64,000 bases of DNA from Haematococcus lacustris (GCA_030144725.1 JASKMD010000018.1:3329114-3393113), one strand, 5' to 3'; counted from the first letter of the stretch, positions 1 through 11,237 are shown. Made by a program: numbers and translations. Notes: generated from the sequence alone by a model not told the origin.

Positions 1-65
1 GTTGCTTGGTAATTGCAGGCAAGGCTGCAACGGCGTAGAGCTGCAGCCAGAAGCAGTGAGGAGCA

Positions 66-375
66 GCCCGGCCCAGCCCAGCCCAGCCCAGCCCAGCCCA
101 GCCCAGCCCAGCCCAGCCCAGCCCAGCCCAGCCCAGCCCAGCCCAGCCCAGCCCAGCCCAGCCCAGCCCAGCCCAGCCCAGCCCAGCCCAGCCCAGCCCA
201 GCCCAGCCCAGCCCAGCCCAGCCCAGCCCAGCCCAGCCCAGCCCAGCCCAGCCCAGCCCAGCCCAGCCCAGCCCAGCCCAGCCCAGCCCAGCCCAGCCCA
301 GCCCAGCCCAGCCCAGCCCAGCCCAGCCCAGCCCAGCCCAGCCCAGCCCAGCCCAGCCCAGCCCAGCCCAGCCCA
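66..375. repeat. (CCCAG)n microsatellite
   Basis: About 62 uninterrupted copies of the pentamer CCCAG. It is open in several frames and so produces long spurious Pro/Ala/Ser ORFs. It lies inside E0. Confidence 0.97.
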
Positions 376-554
376 GCCCCTCCCCTCCCCTCCCCTCCCC
401 TCCCCTCCCCTCCCCTCCCCTCCCCTCCCCTCCCCTCCCCTCCCCTCCCCTCCCCTCCCCTCCCCTCCCCTCCCCTCCCCTCCCCTCCCCTCCCCTCCCC
501 TCCCCTCCCCTCCCCTCCCCTCCCCTCCCCTCCCCTCCCCTCCCCTCCCCTCCC
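376..554. repeat. (CCCCT)n microsatellite
   Basis: About 35 copies of CCCCT directly abut the CCCAG array, a clean switch of repeat unit by one base change. The complementary strand is G4-rich and could fold into quadruplexes. Confidence 0.97.
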
Positions 555-742
555 AGTGAGTGCACATGCTTGGGTGGTGTCAGTCTAGCCTACCTAGTTC
601 TGGTCATGCATGTCCTAATTCATCTGCTTGATGGCTGATGTTTGCTTGCAGTTGTCGACAACTGGAGCATGACAGGTGTAGCAAGGACAGGTGTAACAAG
701 GAGCCAGCATGGAGTTTGCAAGGCATGACATGGAGCAATAGT

Positions 743-818
743 GTAAGTGGCGAGCCCTTGCACATGAGTGGTCCCCAATGCCCAGCCTAAGTGCAAGGTT
801 GCCTCTTGTTGGCTGCAG
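743..818 (+). other. Intron-like module shared by the CACTA-like elements
   Basis: This 76-bp block starts GTAAGT and ends GCTGCAG, followed by GTCTGATG. Near-copies of the same length, with the same GT and AG borders, occur in X at 28967-29041, 28418-28490 and 28215-28289, and in reverse in Y around 39917-39990. The flanking DNA is proline-codon rich. It looks like a spliced exon/intron cassette, but there is no transcript evidence. Confidence 0.45.
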
Positions 819-1872
819 GTCTGATGTTCGAACTCCTGCCCATTGCCCCCTTGCCCCTTCCCCCTTCCCTCCCCCGTCTCACCTTGCAGCGTTCCCTCCC
901 CCGTCTCACCTTCCCTACCCCACCTTGCAGCCCTTGGCGTAGCAGCCTGGAACGTGCAACCTGGAGCGAGCAGCCTGGGGCGGGCAGCCTGGAGCGGGCA
1001 GCCTGGAGCGGGCAGCATCAGACATACAACCACCCCCTCTCCCCCTTTAGCCCAGCCCAGCCCAGCCCAGCCTTGCCCAGCCCAGCCCTGCCCAGCCCAG
1101 CCCAGCCCAGCTTGAAGCTTAACAGCCCAGCCCAGCCCAGCTTAGCTTGATGGTTAACAGCCCAGCCCAGGCTGGAGCTTAACAGTCCCGCTATGAGGTG
1201 TTTGCCCATAGCAAGCATGGCCCAGCAGCCAGGAGTTGGGTGCTATGGGGCAGTGACCGCCAGCCCGCCCCTTGTTGTTGAAGGTTTGACGGTAACCCTC
1301 CTGCCTTTTGGCCCCTTCCTCCTTCCCTTTCCTGTCCCACCACCACCACCACCACCACTTCCCAGTCCGCCACCCCGTCTACTTCCCCCCTCCCTAAGGG
1401 CCAGCCTTGGGCGGGCAGCATGGAGCGCAAGTAGTAGCAGCCAGCCTACTCTAGTCATGCCATGCCCATGGTGGTGTGGTGGTGTGGTGGTGGTGTTGTT
1501 ATGGTGTTGTTGGTGCCCATGGTGGTGTGTTGGTATGGTGTTGTTGTCACTTGTCACCTTATGTGAAGGTGTTGCAAGGCGTTAGTGCATCAATGCATTT
1601 GCTAGACATTTCCGTAGGGAGGTACCGCGGGGTGATGGTGCATCGAGACATGTGCTAAGGAGTAGCGTAGTGGGGTGTTGCGGGGTGTTTGGTTGTCGAG
1701 ATATGTGTTTTGCGGAGGTGTATCGAGGTTGTACAAGATGTTCCAACGTAGTGACATGTACTTTGCTGTATCTTTGCGAGTTGTTGTGAAGTGTTTGAGC
1801 GTGGAGACGTATGTTTGGTAGTGCCTAAGCGAGGAATTGCAAGTTGTGTTAACGTTGAGACATGTGCAAGTA
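819..1872. other. E0 interior, non-coding and low complexity
   Basis: Contains short CCCAG and GGAGCGGGCAGCCT repeats (about 940-1020), CCACCA/GGTGGT runs (about 1335-1360 and 1468-1540) and no gene I can recognise. The GGAGCGGGCAGCCT block recurs in X at about 29217-29350, which supports a shared interior. Confidence 0.7.
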
Positions 1873-2316
1873 ATGCCTAGGAAATGAGCCAGCGGTGACC
1901 CTCCGCAGGGTCAGAAATGCCTAGGAAATGAGCTAGCTGTGACCCTCCGCAGGGTCAGAAATGCCTAGGAAATGAGCCAGCGGTGACCCTCCGCAGGGTC
2001 AGAAATGCCTAGGAAATGAGCCAGCGGTGACCCTCCGCAGGGTCAGAAATGCCTAGGAAATGAGCCAGCGGTGACCCTCCGCAGGGTCAGAAATGCCTAG
2101 GAAATGAGCCAGCGGTGACCCTCCGCAGGGTCAGAAATGCCTAGGAAATGAGCCAGCGGTGACCCTCCGCAGGGTCAGAAATGCCTAGGAAATGAGCCAG
2201 CGGTGACCCTCCGCAGGGTAAGAAATGCCTAGGAAATGAGCTAGCGGTGACCCTCCGCAGGGTCAGAAATGCCTAGGAAGCGAGCCTAGCGGTGACCCTC
2301 CGCAGGGTCAGGCCTG
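1873..2316. repeat. 44-bp subterminal tandem array of E0
   Basis: About ten copies of a 44-bp unit run from ATGCCTAGGAAATGAGCCAG to the hairpin core GACCCT-CCGC-AGGGTC. Copies are nearly identical. Its place just inside the element terminus fits the subterminal repeats that CACTA elements use as transposase-binding sites (known for En/Spm TnpA; inferred here). Confidence 0.93.
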
Positions 2317-2333
2317 ACCCTGCGGAGGGTCAC
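2292..2333. repeat. 42-bp perfect palindrome
   Basis: The last array unit meets an inverted copy of itself, giving a perfect palindrome centred at 2312/2313. The half-site order then reverses to GACCCT-GCGG-AGGGTC towards the terminus. Confidence 0.9.
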
Positions 2334-2814
2334 ACTGACCCTGCGGAGAATATGTGCGAACCTGCGGAGGGTCACACTAACCCTAACTGAAACCGCGATT
2401 ACAGCTCAACCACTTCGAGTTAGACGGAGTTATTGACGGCGATGGGTCGCCCTTGCGATGGGCTATCCGCGGTACACCTCAACGGAAACTGCCGTCTCGG
2501 CCTTAATTACCCGGAGTGGAGTGCGTGGTGCCTGCTGCACAGCTAGCTGCCAGTGTTGCGAGGGCGAGCGTGCAACGACGGTGGTGTTTGGTGCTGAAGG
2601 ATGAGGAGGTTGAGCAGTGTGCAGAGCCTGACCCTGATGCCCACAGGCTGCTGCGCACCATCTCTGGGTCGCGGGCCATGCATGCAATGTTCTTCCCTGC
2701 AGATGGGGTTGCGCCCATGTGGTCTGAGACTGCATGTGCGTGTGTGAGGCACATGGGTAGCAAGCCACAGCAGTGCATGTGTCATGGAGCATCTATCCTG
2801 AGCAGCATCCCCAT

Positions 2815-2822
2815 GTTTGGAC
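2815..2822. other. Left 8-bp TSD of hAT element
   Basis: GTTTGGAC here and again at 4961-4968, flanking inverted termini that start CAGGGTTCGA. Eight base pairs is the hAT-superfamily TSD length. Confidence 0.92.
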
Positions 2823-3317
2823 CAGGGTTCGACCCCCCGTACGGGGCCCGTACTTTTGACCCATTTTGGCGAGGGCCCCCGTAACTGGGCCGAAGGCCCA
2901 GTACGGGGGCCCGTGGTTTTCAAAATTTGGGTTACGGGGGGGAGTTCACGGGCTATCTACGGGCGCCTGTTATTCTTAGTTGCGCCCGTACATATCTCAA
3001 ACCTAACTCACGGCTGCGTTATCAGATATGGGAAAGCCAGGCAAGAAAGTAAGGCAGACTCCGTCGGACCAGCGACAGATGACAATTCAGATGGCGCTTG
3101 GTGGGTACCATCGCATCGTTGACATCTTCGACGTTGACATCTCCGCGTTCACATGTTAACTCATGTTAACTTCTTGAACCGCGCAGACCACGCAGCCCGC
3201 AATCCCGCCTTTCCCGATGAAACTGGCCTTGTCAGCCCAATGCGCCCAATGCGGGGAGGATTAAACTGGTTTGGGATAATATGTCTGATAATTATCATTT
3301 AGCATTCTTAATAAGTG

Positions 3318-3770
3318 CTGCAGCAGGTCCTGCACGTCAGCAGCAGCAGGGCAGCATCACGGTAGCAGCAGCAGGGCAGCAGCATAATGGCAGTGGAGCA
3401 GCAGCAGGGCAGCAGCTGCAGCAGCATGGCTGCAGCAGCAGGAGGGTAGCAGCAGCAGGGCAGCAGCTGCATCAGCAGGGCAACAGCAGCAGGGCAGCAG
3501 CAGCAGGAGCAGGGCAGTAGCAGCATCAGCAGGGCTGCGCAGCAGCAGCAGCAGCAGAGCAGCAGCAGGGCAGCGGCAGCAGCAGCAGGGCAGCATCAGG
3601 GCTAAAATGCTGCCATGCTGCTGCTAAAGTGCTGCACCATCGGCAGCAGCAGCGGCAGTGAAGCTACAGCAGGGCAGCAGCGGCAGCAGCAGCAGCAGCA
3701 GTGCAGCTACAGCAGGGCAGCAACGTCATCAGCAGCAGGGCAGCATCACGGTAGCAGCAGCAGGGCAGGA
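3318..3770. repeat. CAGCAGGG/GCAGCA-rich repeat inside hAT
   Basis: Degenerate tandem AGCAGCAGGGCAGC units. A 31-bp stretch including GCAGCATCACGGTAGCAGC recurs at about 3350 and 3740. Any translation would be Gln/Ala/Gly-rich; no gene is implied. Confidence 0.85.
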
Positions 3771-3826
3771 GCCCAGCCCCCTCCCCTTCCAGCCCAACCT
3801 CTTCGGCTCCGTCCACCCCGCAGCCA

Positions 3827-4829
3827 GTGGCCAGCCTTAGCCCAGACGATCCTATTCTCATTGACCAAGAGCCAGCACCTTCCAGCATCCGCAGAGGCCA
3901 CAAGACTGCAATGACTGAGGCTAAGCAGAAGGAGTTGCAAGCAAAGTACCCATGGTGCAGGTTCAGTGGCGGATGCAACGAGAGAGGCACCCCCCAAGCC
4001 CACTGCTCCACTTGCTTGGAGCACATGCCCAACTCATCTTTATTCGCAAAGGCGAGTGGTGGTGGTGGGGCTGTGACGTGTGAGGCGGAGCTGGCCCAAC
4101 ACGCCAAGAGCAAGGCCCATTCAGAAGCCATCGGCATGGCACAGCGTGCTGGGGGGGGTGCCAGCTCCATCAAAGCAGCTGTGAAGGCTGCAACAACAAC
4201 AGTGGTCCAAGGCACCTACCGCCGCATGGTGTTGGCAGCCCTCTTCATGGTGTTGTGGGGCCACTCAGCCATGTCCTTTGCAGCCCACCTCCAGTTTGCC
4301 ACTCACAGTGGGGCACCAGCTATGCCGCATGACTTCAGTGCCACCCGTTACTTCAATGCCGCCCTTTACTCTATTAGCCAAACCCTCCTCACTCAACAGC
4401 TAGCAGCTGTACGAGCCAGCCCCTATTCAGCTTGTTAGCTGACAGCAGCACGGACGTGGGAACTGAGGACCATTTGCTCCTCTACGTGCGCTATCTGGAG
4501 CCATCGTCTACCACACCTCTTTCTTATGCGCTGTCAAAGTGGTGGGGGCCACATCTGAGCACATCACAGCTGTCATACTGCGTGTGATTGACACCCTCAG
4601 CCTAGATGTTGGCAAGCTTGTGGCTTTCTGCTCTGTTGGTGCCAGCACCTTCATGGGGGCTCACAATGGGGTCATGGGGGCTCACAATGGGGGGAAGAGA
4701 GCGCGCAAGAAGAGCATGAGTGAGAGCATGAGTCGAGTGATGAAGTGGATGAGGCCTTGTTTGGCACGGAGGCAGGTGGTGTCCCAGAGGACACCTTTGG
4801 AAGCCTCCTTGTTAGCTGCTGTAAGCTAA
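3827..4829 (+). pseudogene. hAT transposase N-terminal fragment (ZNF862-like)
   Basis: The frame from 3827 begins MASLSPDDPILIDQE and carries a TTF/BED-type zinc finger pattern: CSTC near residue 65, then HAKSKAH near residue 105. After it comes a region resembling the start of the hAT RNase H-like core. The frame breaks near 4436. The neighbouring frame continues with LADSSTDVGTEDHLLLYVRYL, where the first catalytic Asp is expected, and then GASTFMGAHNGV, a motif of ZNF862/C17orf113-like hAT proteins. The rest of the catalytic core and the hATC domain are missing. Family assignment is from motif memory. Confidence 0.7.
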
Positions 4830-5237
4830 CATGCCTCTTCCAAGCCGGCCGCAGGCCGGCAAAATTTTTGGGGTATGAACAGTGTATAGGGTCCCCGTAG
4901 TTTACCCTGACATCAGTTAAGGGCGCCCTTAGACCAGATATCACCAACTGTCGAACCCTGGTTTGGACGTGTGACACTGGCAAGTGACAAGGAGGAAGAT
5001 GTTGAGTGCTTGAAGCTTCTGCATGCACGGGCACCACACATTGCAAGCTCCTACATGACCTTGACTGTGCATTTGTTGAGGGAGTATGCCTGAGGGTGCT
5101 TGGGCTGGAAAGGCAAGAGGTTGACGCAGAACAAGCCATTGCTCAGGGCTGACATCCTGGAACATCTGAGGTGGGAGCAAGAGATGGAGGAGGATCAGTT
5201 GGCTGAAGTGGGGGTTGACGAGGCAGATGACATGTAA

Positions 5238-6719
5238 GGCCAAGCACCCTCGATTGAAACCAGCAGCAGTAACTGAGCCAATATAGCAGGAACTGAGCTG
5301 GTAGAGAAACTGAGGCAATAGAGCTGAAAAATATAAAAGTGCCATGCACCCAACTTGCACCGACTTCAGCAAAGCGTGGCGTGAATCAGTCTCGTGGTGT
5401 AGTAACGTGGCTCGGTAGCATGGCGCACTGCGTACTGCGCACTGCCTCTTTAGTGCGAACTTTGCTACGGACGCCACGGAGCGCCTCGCCACCCTGCTCT
5501 AAAACGTGGGTCGCTGCTTGTTTGCGCTATCTCTATTTTCGACCTGGTGGCGGGCGGTGATCTGGTACAAGGCTTCAGTCCAAAACGCGAGTTTTAGCGC
5601 GCGTGACTTACCGCGATAGCCTCAGCTACCCTTCACTAGCGCGTGGTGTGAGCGTCGGGCCTGGCACGGATTGGCGGGACCAACGGCCGGGGTGACCACA
5701 TGCACAAGATGGTAGTGGATGCAGGCCTGGCCCGATACAATGTAAGATACAGAGATACAGACTGTATCGCTGTATGAGTGACTGTAGCTTCTCTGTAATG
5801 TGATACTGTGGACCTTTTTCCGAACGCGGCAAATTTGAAGATAATGTGAAGATAACTTGAAGATTCGCCTTAGAATGAGAGGAATGACGTACTGATTTGC
5901 CGCCGTGCTGGTCAGGGGTCGCTTTCCCATATCGCACATACTCCGCAATGGCAATGGGCATGTGGGATGGCGGCCACGGCTGGATGGACGACGTCGAGAG
6001 CGACGATGACATTGAGGTCGTCATTGCCTGGAGCGTTCTTCCGTTGTTGTTGGCAGCCATCTTGCCTCTTGTGGCCGACCTCGCCCCCCCGCAGTAAGTT
6101 TGTATAGCATGTACATGCTTGCTGTCTTTGTCGTTAACGCAATGTGTGCTTTGTGTAGGCGACTGCCCCGTATGGGCTGCTTCTACAAATATTCGATGAA
6201 ACCGTTCTGAGGGAATGAGGAGTTCAGACGTGCTCATGGCTAGGGAGCGGCATGTATCATGATATCTCATGATACGCGTATATGGTATATTAGGCATATC
6301 ATGATTATCATGATACATTTATGATACATCCCAAGTCACCTTGGCGACCCTAGTTCGACTCCTGGTAATTGCAGACTTTCGAGTGCATTCGTCCGCTCAA
6401 CCAAGTGTTTACAGCTTGCAACTAGCTCGTTCAGCTTGAGACTGATGCCTGGTATGCTGTGATGCCACTGCCAACTCAACGTAGTAACTCTCTACTGTGG
6501 GCAGGCTGATGATGTTGATGGTAATTAGCTACTGCTTGTGCTCTGTGCCTAGAAGTGGCCAGGTATGTATTGTTGCCGATGCAATGCATCTCTGCTTAGA
6601 GCAGGAGTGCACCTATATGTCCTCTGTTGATTGTGTTCATAGAGATGAGGCTATTGGTTGTGTTCATTGAGACTATGCTAGGAAGGGTAGCTGCAGTTTT
6701 GGCTGCAGAATTACACGTT
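5238..6719. other. Interval without a convincing gene
   Basis: Contains GATACAG/CTGTATC repeats at about 5735-5785 that resemble those near the D-segment hAT 3' end (about 21780-21880). AT-rich TATCATGATA palindromes lie at about 6255-6330. A short open stretch is listed separately. Confidence 0.6.
5949..6097 (+). CDS. Possible first exon of a transposon-type gene
   Basis: From ATG at 5949 the frame encodes MAMGMWDGGHGWMDDVESDD, then a hydrophobic Leu/Ala-rich stretch. It could be spliced at CCGCAG/GTAAGT or stop just after. An acidic start followed by a Leu-rich helix is common in algal PIF/Harbinger-like proteins, but no catalytic domain follows. W interrupts the locus 0.6 kb downstream. 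Low confidence. Confidence 0.2.
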
Positions 6720-6864
6720 CACTCGTAGGAATTAGCAGCCAGGCGCCTAAACCGACTTTGGTTGTTTCGGCTGAAACTTCGCCCATTGGTAGCCTGTAAT
6801 GTAAGCATTTCAACCCAAAAAGAACCAGGTCAAAAAAGTCAAAGGCTGGGGCTCGGCGGCCCGT

Positions 6865-7680
6865 GGCGTTTGTTCAGCAGTGTTCAGCAATTTTCAGCAA
6901 TGTTCAGCAATGTGTTCAGCAATGTTCAGACAGCCGTTCAGCAATGTTCAGCAGCCCGTTCAGCCACCCGTTCACCCATGTTCAGCAATGTTCAGCTAAC
7001 GTTCAGCAATGTTCAGCAGTGTTCAGCAATGTTCAGCTAGCGTTCAGCAATGTTCAGCTAGCGTTCAGCAATGTTCACCTAGCCGTTCAACAATGTTCAG
7101 CTAGCGTTCAGCAATGTTCAGCCAGCCGTTCAGCAATGTTCAGCTAGCGTTCAGCAATGTTCAGCTAGCGTTCAGCAATGTTCAGCTAGCGTTCAGCAAT
7201 GTTCAGCTAGCGTTCAGCAATGTTCAGCTAGCGTTCAGCAATGTTCAGCTAGCCGTTCAGCAATGTTCAGCTAGCGTTCAGCAATGTTCAGCTAGCGTTC
7301 AGCAATGTTCAGCTAGCGTTCAGCAATGTTCAGCTAGCGTTCAGCAATGTTCAGCTAGGGTTCAGCAATGTTCAGCTAGCCGTTCAGCAATGTTCAGCTA
7401 GCGTTCAGCAATGTTCAGCTAGCCGTTCAGCAATGTTCAGCTAGCGTTCAGCAATGTTCAGCTAGCGTTCAGCAATGTTCAGCTAGCCGTTCAGCAATGT
7501 TCAGCTAGCGTTCAGCAATGTTCAGCTAGCCGTTCAGCAATGTTCAGCCAGCCGTTCAGCAATGTTCAGCCAGCCGTTCAGCAATGTTCAGCCAGCCGTT
7601 CAGCAATGTTCAGCCAGCCGTTCAGCAATGTTCAGCCAACAATTCAGCAATGTTCAGCCAGCCGTTCAGCAATGTTCAGT
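6865..7680. repeat. W left subterminal array
   Basis: About 38 copies of a 21-22-bp unit, GTTCAGCAATGTTCAGC plus a variable TAGC/CAGCC tail. It is the inverted counterpart of the right array and continues directly from the terminal inverted repeat. Confidence 0.95.
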
Positions 7681-7689
7681 AGCTGTGTC

Positions 7690-9060
7690 TTGTGGTGCTG
7701 CCCGCTTGCTTGCTGCAGGCGGGACTCGTGTTACACCTGCTGCTGCCGCCACTGCATGCTCTAAATCCCATGCCAGGTCTTGGAGCCCACGCCATGCAGC
7801 GAGTGGGGCATGCCACCCACAGGGAAGACGGGGAACAGCCTAGTGATGGCCACCCGCAAGAAGCGACGTGACATGATTATATGCTGGACGAGCACCCAGA
7901 ACGGATATGGGTTGCATCCTTGGGAAGGAGAGGGAGGAGATGGTGGTGGGATGGGTGAGCGAAGGCTGGGGGGGGGCACTGCGATGTCAGGGGGGATGTC
8001 AGGCTGGGAGATGGTGGGAGGGGTGGAGAGGGGGGTATAGAGGGCTGCAGGGTATTAGGTGTGCCCGTTTGACCTGCAACAAACACAGGGCATGCTAGCG
8101 GTTAGGTCGTGTCTTAAGGGACATGTCGTGTGATTGCAAGAGTGTGGACAGGGAGGCTGTGGTGTGTAGGGGAGTGGGGAGGCAAACGTTGACATGACCA
8201 TGCTTGCACAAGACCTATGCAATAGTGGGACATGTAAGCTACGGCAGAGAGGGACCAGAACATCTACCTGCCCCTTCAGCCTTCTGCTCTAGGCTGTTTG
8301 TTCATGGCTACACCTTGCATCAACGTCTGGTACCCTCTATAGGGGGTGTACTAGGTGTTGGTTGTGTGCTGACCGACCACTCACCACGCTCGCGCCCCAC
8401 ACATACTTGCCACTGAACCTGATGCCTGCAGGGCAAGAGCACAACATTCGGTTGAAAACCACGAGCATCATCATGAAGGGTGAAGTGTATGATGTAGGGC
8501 GGACGATCTCTGTTGAACCCCTCGCTATACTAACAATGCTCTTAACGAGCAAGTCAGGCCATCGGCGAAGGTAAAGATCTGCATCCCGGCAAGACAACGC
8601 CTTGCGACATCGCACCTGGCCTAGTGTACAAGTGACATCCGGATCTTGCAAGCCTGCAAGCCGCGACAGGCCATAGATCGCGTTGGGACACCTAAGCCGC
8701 CTAGCTACCTCAGGCACTTGAAATGGCTTGTTCTCGCCCTGACCAGCCCGTATGTGACTGGCTTGTGTCTTGTGAGACGTGCGATGCCTTTTGCGATTGC
8801 GTAAACTTCAAAACTTCGCTAACCAACAAGTCACGTCCATCAACATAGCGCTGGGCCCCGTCTTGCACGTTGTGACCTGTCCTGAAAGGTAGAAGCTTAA
8901 CGTAGAGATCTGCCACAGCCGCATGCAAACTTGCGGGCTTGCATGCTTGCACGCTTGCACGGGCTACGGACTATACTTGTTCTGTATGAAATATGCCACC
9001 GTGTGGATGCCACAGTGCGAACACATGTGTGAGCAAGTTTGCGAGCTTGTAATTTAGGAT
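7690..9060. other. W interior, unassigned
   Basis: No supported gene. At 8063-8115 it holds a reverse-orientation copy of the intron-end module (CCTGCAAC followed by GCATGCTAGCGGTTAGGT). Short CTTGCAAGC inverted motifs lie at about 8900-9050. Confidence 0.55.
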
Positions 9061-9111
9061 GCAAAAACTGAACACTACTGAACGCCGCCCAGCCCCACAC
9101 CCTCCCAGCCC

Positions 9112-9411
9112 TGCCCTGCCCTGCCCTGCCCTGCCCTGCCCTGCCCTGCCCTGCCCTGCCCTGCCCTGCCCTGCCCTGCCCTGCCCTGCCCTGCCCTGCC
9201 CTGCCCTGCCCTGCCCTGCCCTGCCCTGCCCTGCCCTGCCCTGCCCTGCCCTGCCCTGCCCTGCCCTGCCCTGCCCTGCCCTGCCCTGCCCTGCCCTGCC
9301 CTGCCCTGCCCTGCCCTGCCCTGCCCTGCCCTGCCCTGCCCTGCCCTGCCCTGCCCTGCCCTGCCCTGCCCTGCCCTGCCCTGCCCTGCCCTGCCCTGCC
9401 CTGCCCTGCCC
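9112..9411. repeat. (CCCTG)n microsatellite in W
   Basis: About 60 perfect copies of CCCTG, the source of spurious Ala/Leu/Pro and Gly/Arg/Ala/Gln ORFs. Confidence 0.97.
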
Positions 9412-9699
9412 ATTAGCATCTGGTGGCGGTCTCAACCAGGCGCCCCCCCCCCCAGCTGTCCATTAGTGACCGTGATGGGATGGTGCTAATCATGGCCATG
9501 CAATTGGTAAGCATCCTGCTCATCCCCCACAGCCACGAGTGGGTGCAGCTTGTTGAGCGGATCTGGACCGCATATTGCAGGACATGCCTGTCCAGGAGGT
9601 AGTGCGGGTGACCTTGCAGCCAGGTCATGTGTTGGGGATGCGTGGGTATACCATCCATGCTGGGGATGTGGGCAGAGAGGGGACGCTTCTGAACCCTTA

Positions 9700-11085
9700 T
9701 GAATGCTTTTGAACGGCTTGCTGAACATTGCTGAACGCTACCGAACGCCAATGAACGCTTCTGAACGCCATCTGAACATTGCTGAACATGGGTGAACATG
9801 GGTGAACATGGGTGAACATGGGTGAACATTGCTGAACACATTGTTTAACATATTGGTGAACATGGGTGAACATGGGTGAACATGGGTGAACATGGGTGAA
9901 CATGGGTGAACATTGCTGAACACATTGTTTAACATATTGCTGAACATTGCTGAACATTGCTGAACAGTGCTGAACATGGGTGAACATAGGTGAACATGGG
10001 TGAACATGGGTGAACATTGCTGAACACATTGTTTAACATATTGCTGAACATTGCTGAACATTGCTGAACATTGCTGAACATGGGTGAACATAGGTGAACA
10101 TGGGTGAACATGGGTGAACATTGCTGAACACATTGTTTAACATATTGCTGAACATTGCTGAACATTGCTGAACATTGCTGAACATTGCTGAACATTGCTG
10201 AACATGGGTGAACATGGGTGATCATGGGTGAACATTGCTGAACACATTGTTTAACATATTGCTGAACATTGCTGAACATTGCTGAACATTGCTGAACATG
10301 GGTGAACATAGGTGAACATGGGTGAACATGGGTGAACATTGCTGAACACATTGTTGAACATATTGCTGAATATCGCTGAACATTGCTGAACATTGCTGAA
10401 CATTGCTGAACATTGCTGAACATGGGTGAACATGGGTGAACATGGGTGAACACGTTGTTAAACATATTGCTGAACATTTCTGAACATTGCTGAACATTGC
10501 TGAACATTGCTGAACATGGGTGAACATGGGTGAACATGGGTGAACATGGGTGAACATGGGTGAACATTGCTGAACACATTGTTTAACATATTGCTGAACA
10601 TTGCTGAACATTGCTGAACATTGCTGAACATGGGTGAACATAGGTGAACATGGGTGAACATGGGTGAACATTGCTGAACACATTGTTGAACATATTGCTG
10701 AATATCGCTGAACATTGCTGAACATTGCTGAACATTGCTGAACATTGCTGAACATGGGTGAACATGGGTGAACATGGGTGAACACGTTGTTAAACATATT
10801 GCTGAACATTTCTGAACATTGCTGAACATTGCTGAACATTGCTGAACATGGGTGAACATGGGTGAACATGGGTGAACATGGGTGAACATGGGTGAACATT
10901 GCTGAACACATTGTTTAACATTATGCTGAACATTGCTGAACATTGCTGAACATTGCTGAACATGGGTGAACATGGGTGAACATGGGTGAACAGTGCTGAA
11001 CGGGCTGCTGAACATTGCTGAACATGGGTGAACATTGCTGAATGGGCGTCTGAACATTGCTGAACATTGCTGAACATTGCTGAAC
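9700..11085. repeat. W right subterminal array with higher-order structure
   Basis: Monomers TGAACATTGC and TGAACATGGG are arranged in higher-order blocks separated by TGAACACATTGTTTAACAT. A 332-bp block is tandemly duplicated (10222-10553 and 10554-10885). Long Cys/Phe/His/Val ORFs across it come from the 11-bp-type periodicity and are not genes. Confidence 0.93.
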
Positions 11086-11237
11086 AGACGCCACGGGCCG
11101 CCGAGTCCCAGCCTTTGAATTTTTTGACCTAAATTTATTTGGGGTGACATGCTTACATCATAAGCTACCAACGGACAAATTTTTAGCCCAAACGGCCAAA
11201 GTCGGTCCAGGGGCCTGGCTGCTAATTCCTACGAGTG

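Larger units (their letters stand above)
1..2518 (+). mobile_element. CACTA-like element E0, right part (left end outside window)
   Basis: The segment ends at 2518 with GGCCTTAATTACCCGGAGTG, whose reverse complement starts CACTC and matches the termini of element X (25253-31116). The last ~110 bp also resemble the last ~110 bp of X. Inside lie two long microsatellites, an intron-like module shared with X, and a subterminal tandem array. I see no transposase. The left terminus, and hence the TSD, is outside the window. Assignment to the CACTA/EnSpm type rests on termini and architecture only. Confidence 0.7.
2823..4960 (+). mobile_element. hAT element, 2138 bp, with truncated transposase
   Basis: Termini CAGGGTTCGA (2823) and TCGAACCCTG (ending 4960) form an 11-bp class inverted repeat flanked by the 8-bp TSD GTTTGGAC. 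The left subterminal region (2835-2960) is rich in CCCGTACGGGG-like palindromes. The interior has a GCAGCA-rich block and a transposase fragment lacking the C-terminal dimerisation domain. It is therefore probably non-autonomous. Confidence 0.9.
2519..5237 (+). pseudogene. Unknown decayed ORF interrupted by a hAT element
   Basis: An open frame runs rightward from 2519 to the hAT insertion at 2822. Counting the TSD once, it continues in the same frame from 4969 to a TAA at 5235-5237, broken only by a TGA at 5091-5093. The left part contains a Cys-rich stretch ending SSIPMFG; the right end is acidic (RWEQEMEEDQLAEVGVDEAD). I do not recognise a family. The start is not visible because E0 ends exactly where the frame begins. 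It may itself be a transposon gene. Confidence 0.5.
6720..11237. mobile_element. CACTA-like element W, complete (4518 bp)
   Basis: The left end begins CACTCGTAGGAATTAGCAGC; the right end is its inverted copy, with the first 25 bp identical. Recognisable inverted similarity continues about 150 bp inward (6720-6870 against about 11085-11237), up to CTCGGCGGCCCGTGGCGT. The flanks share a 2-bp TT duplication (6718-6719 and 11238-11239). Inverted subterminal arrays follow each end. The interior (7690-9700) holds a CCCTG microsatellite and no recognised transposase. A GCATGCTAGCGGTTA motif at about 8089 is shared with Y (about 40363). Confidence 0.88.

Noticed and set aside
1873..2316. CRISPR-like array
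   Set aside because: The 44-bp units are contiguous and identical with no unique spacers, and the context is eukaryotic transposon DNA.
6340..6400. Possible tRNA T-arm (AGTTCGACTCC)
   Set aside because: No matching acceptor or D-arm could be found; an isolated B-box-like string is expected by chance.
9697..11171. Several 100-240-codon minus-strand ORFs rich in Cys, Phe, His and Val
   Set aside because: They are translations of the TGAACATTGC/TGAACATGGG array. Multiple frames are open at once and there is no domain.
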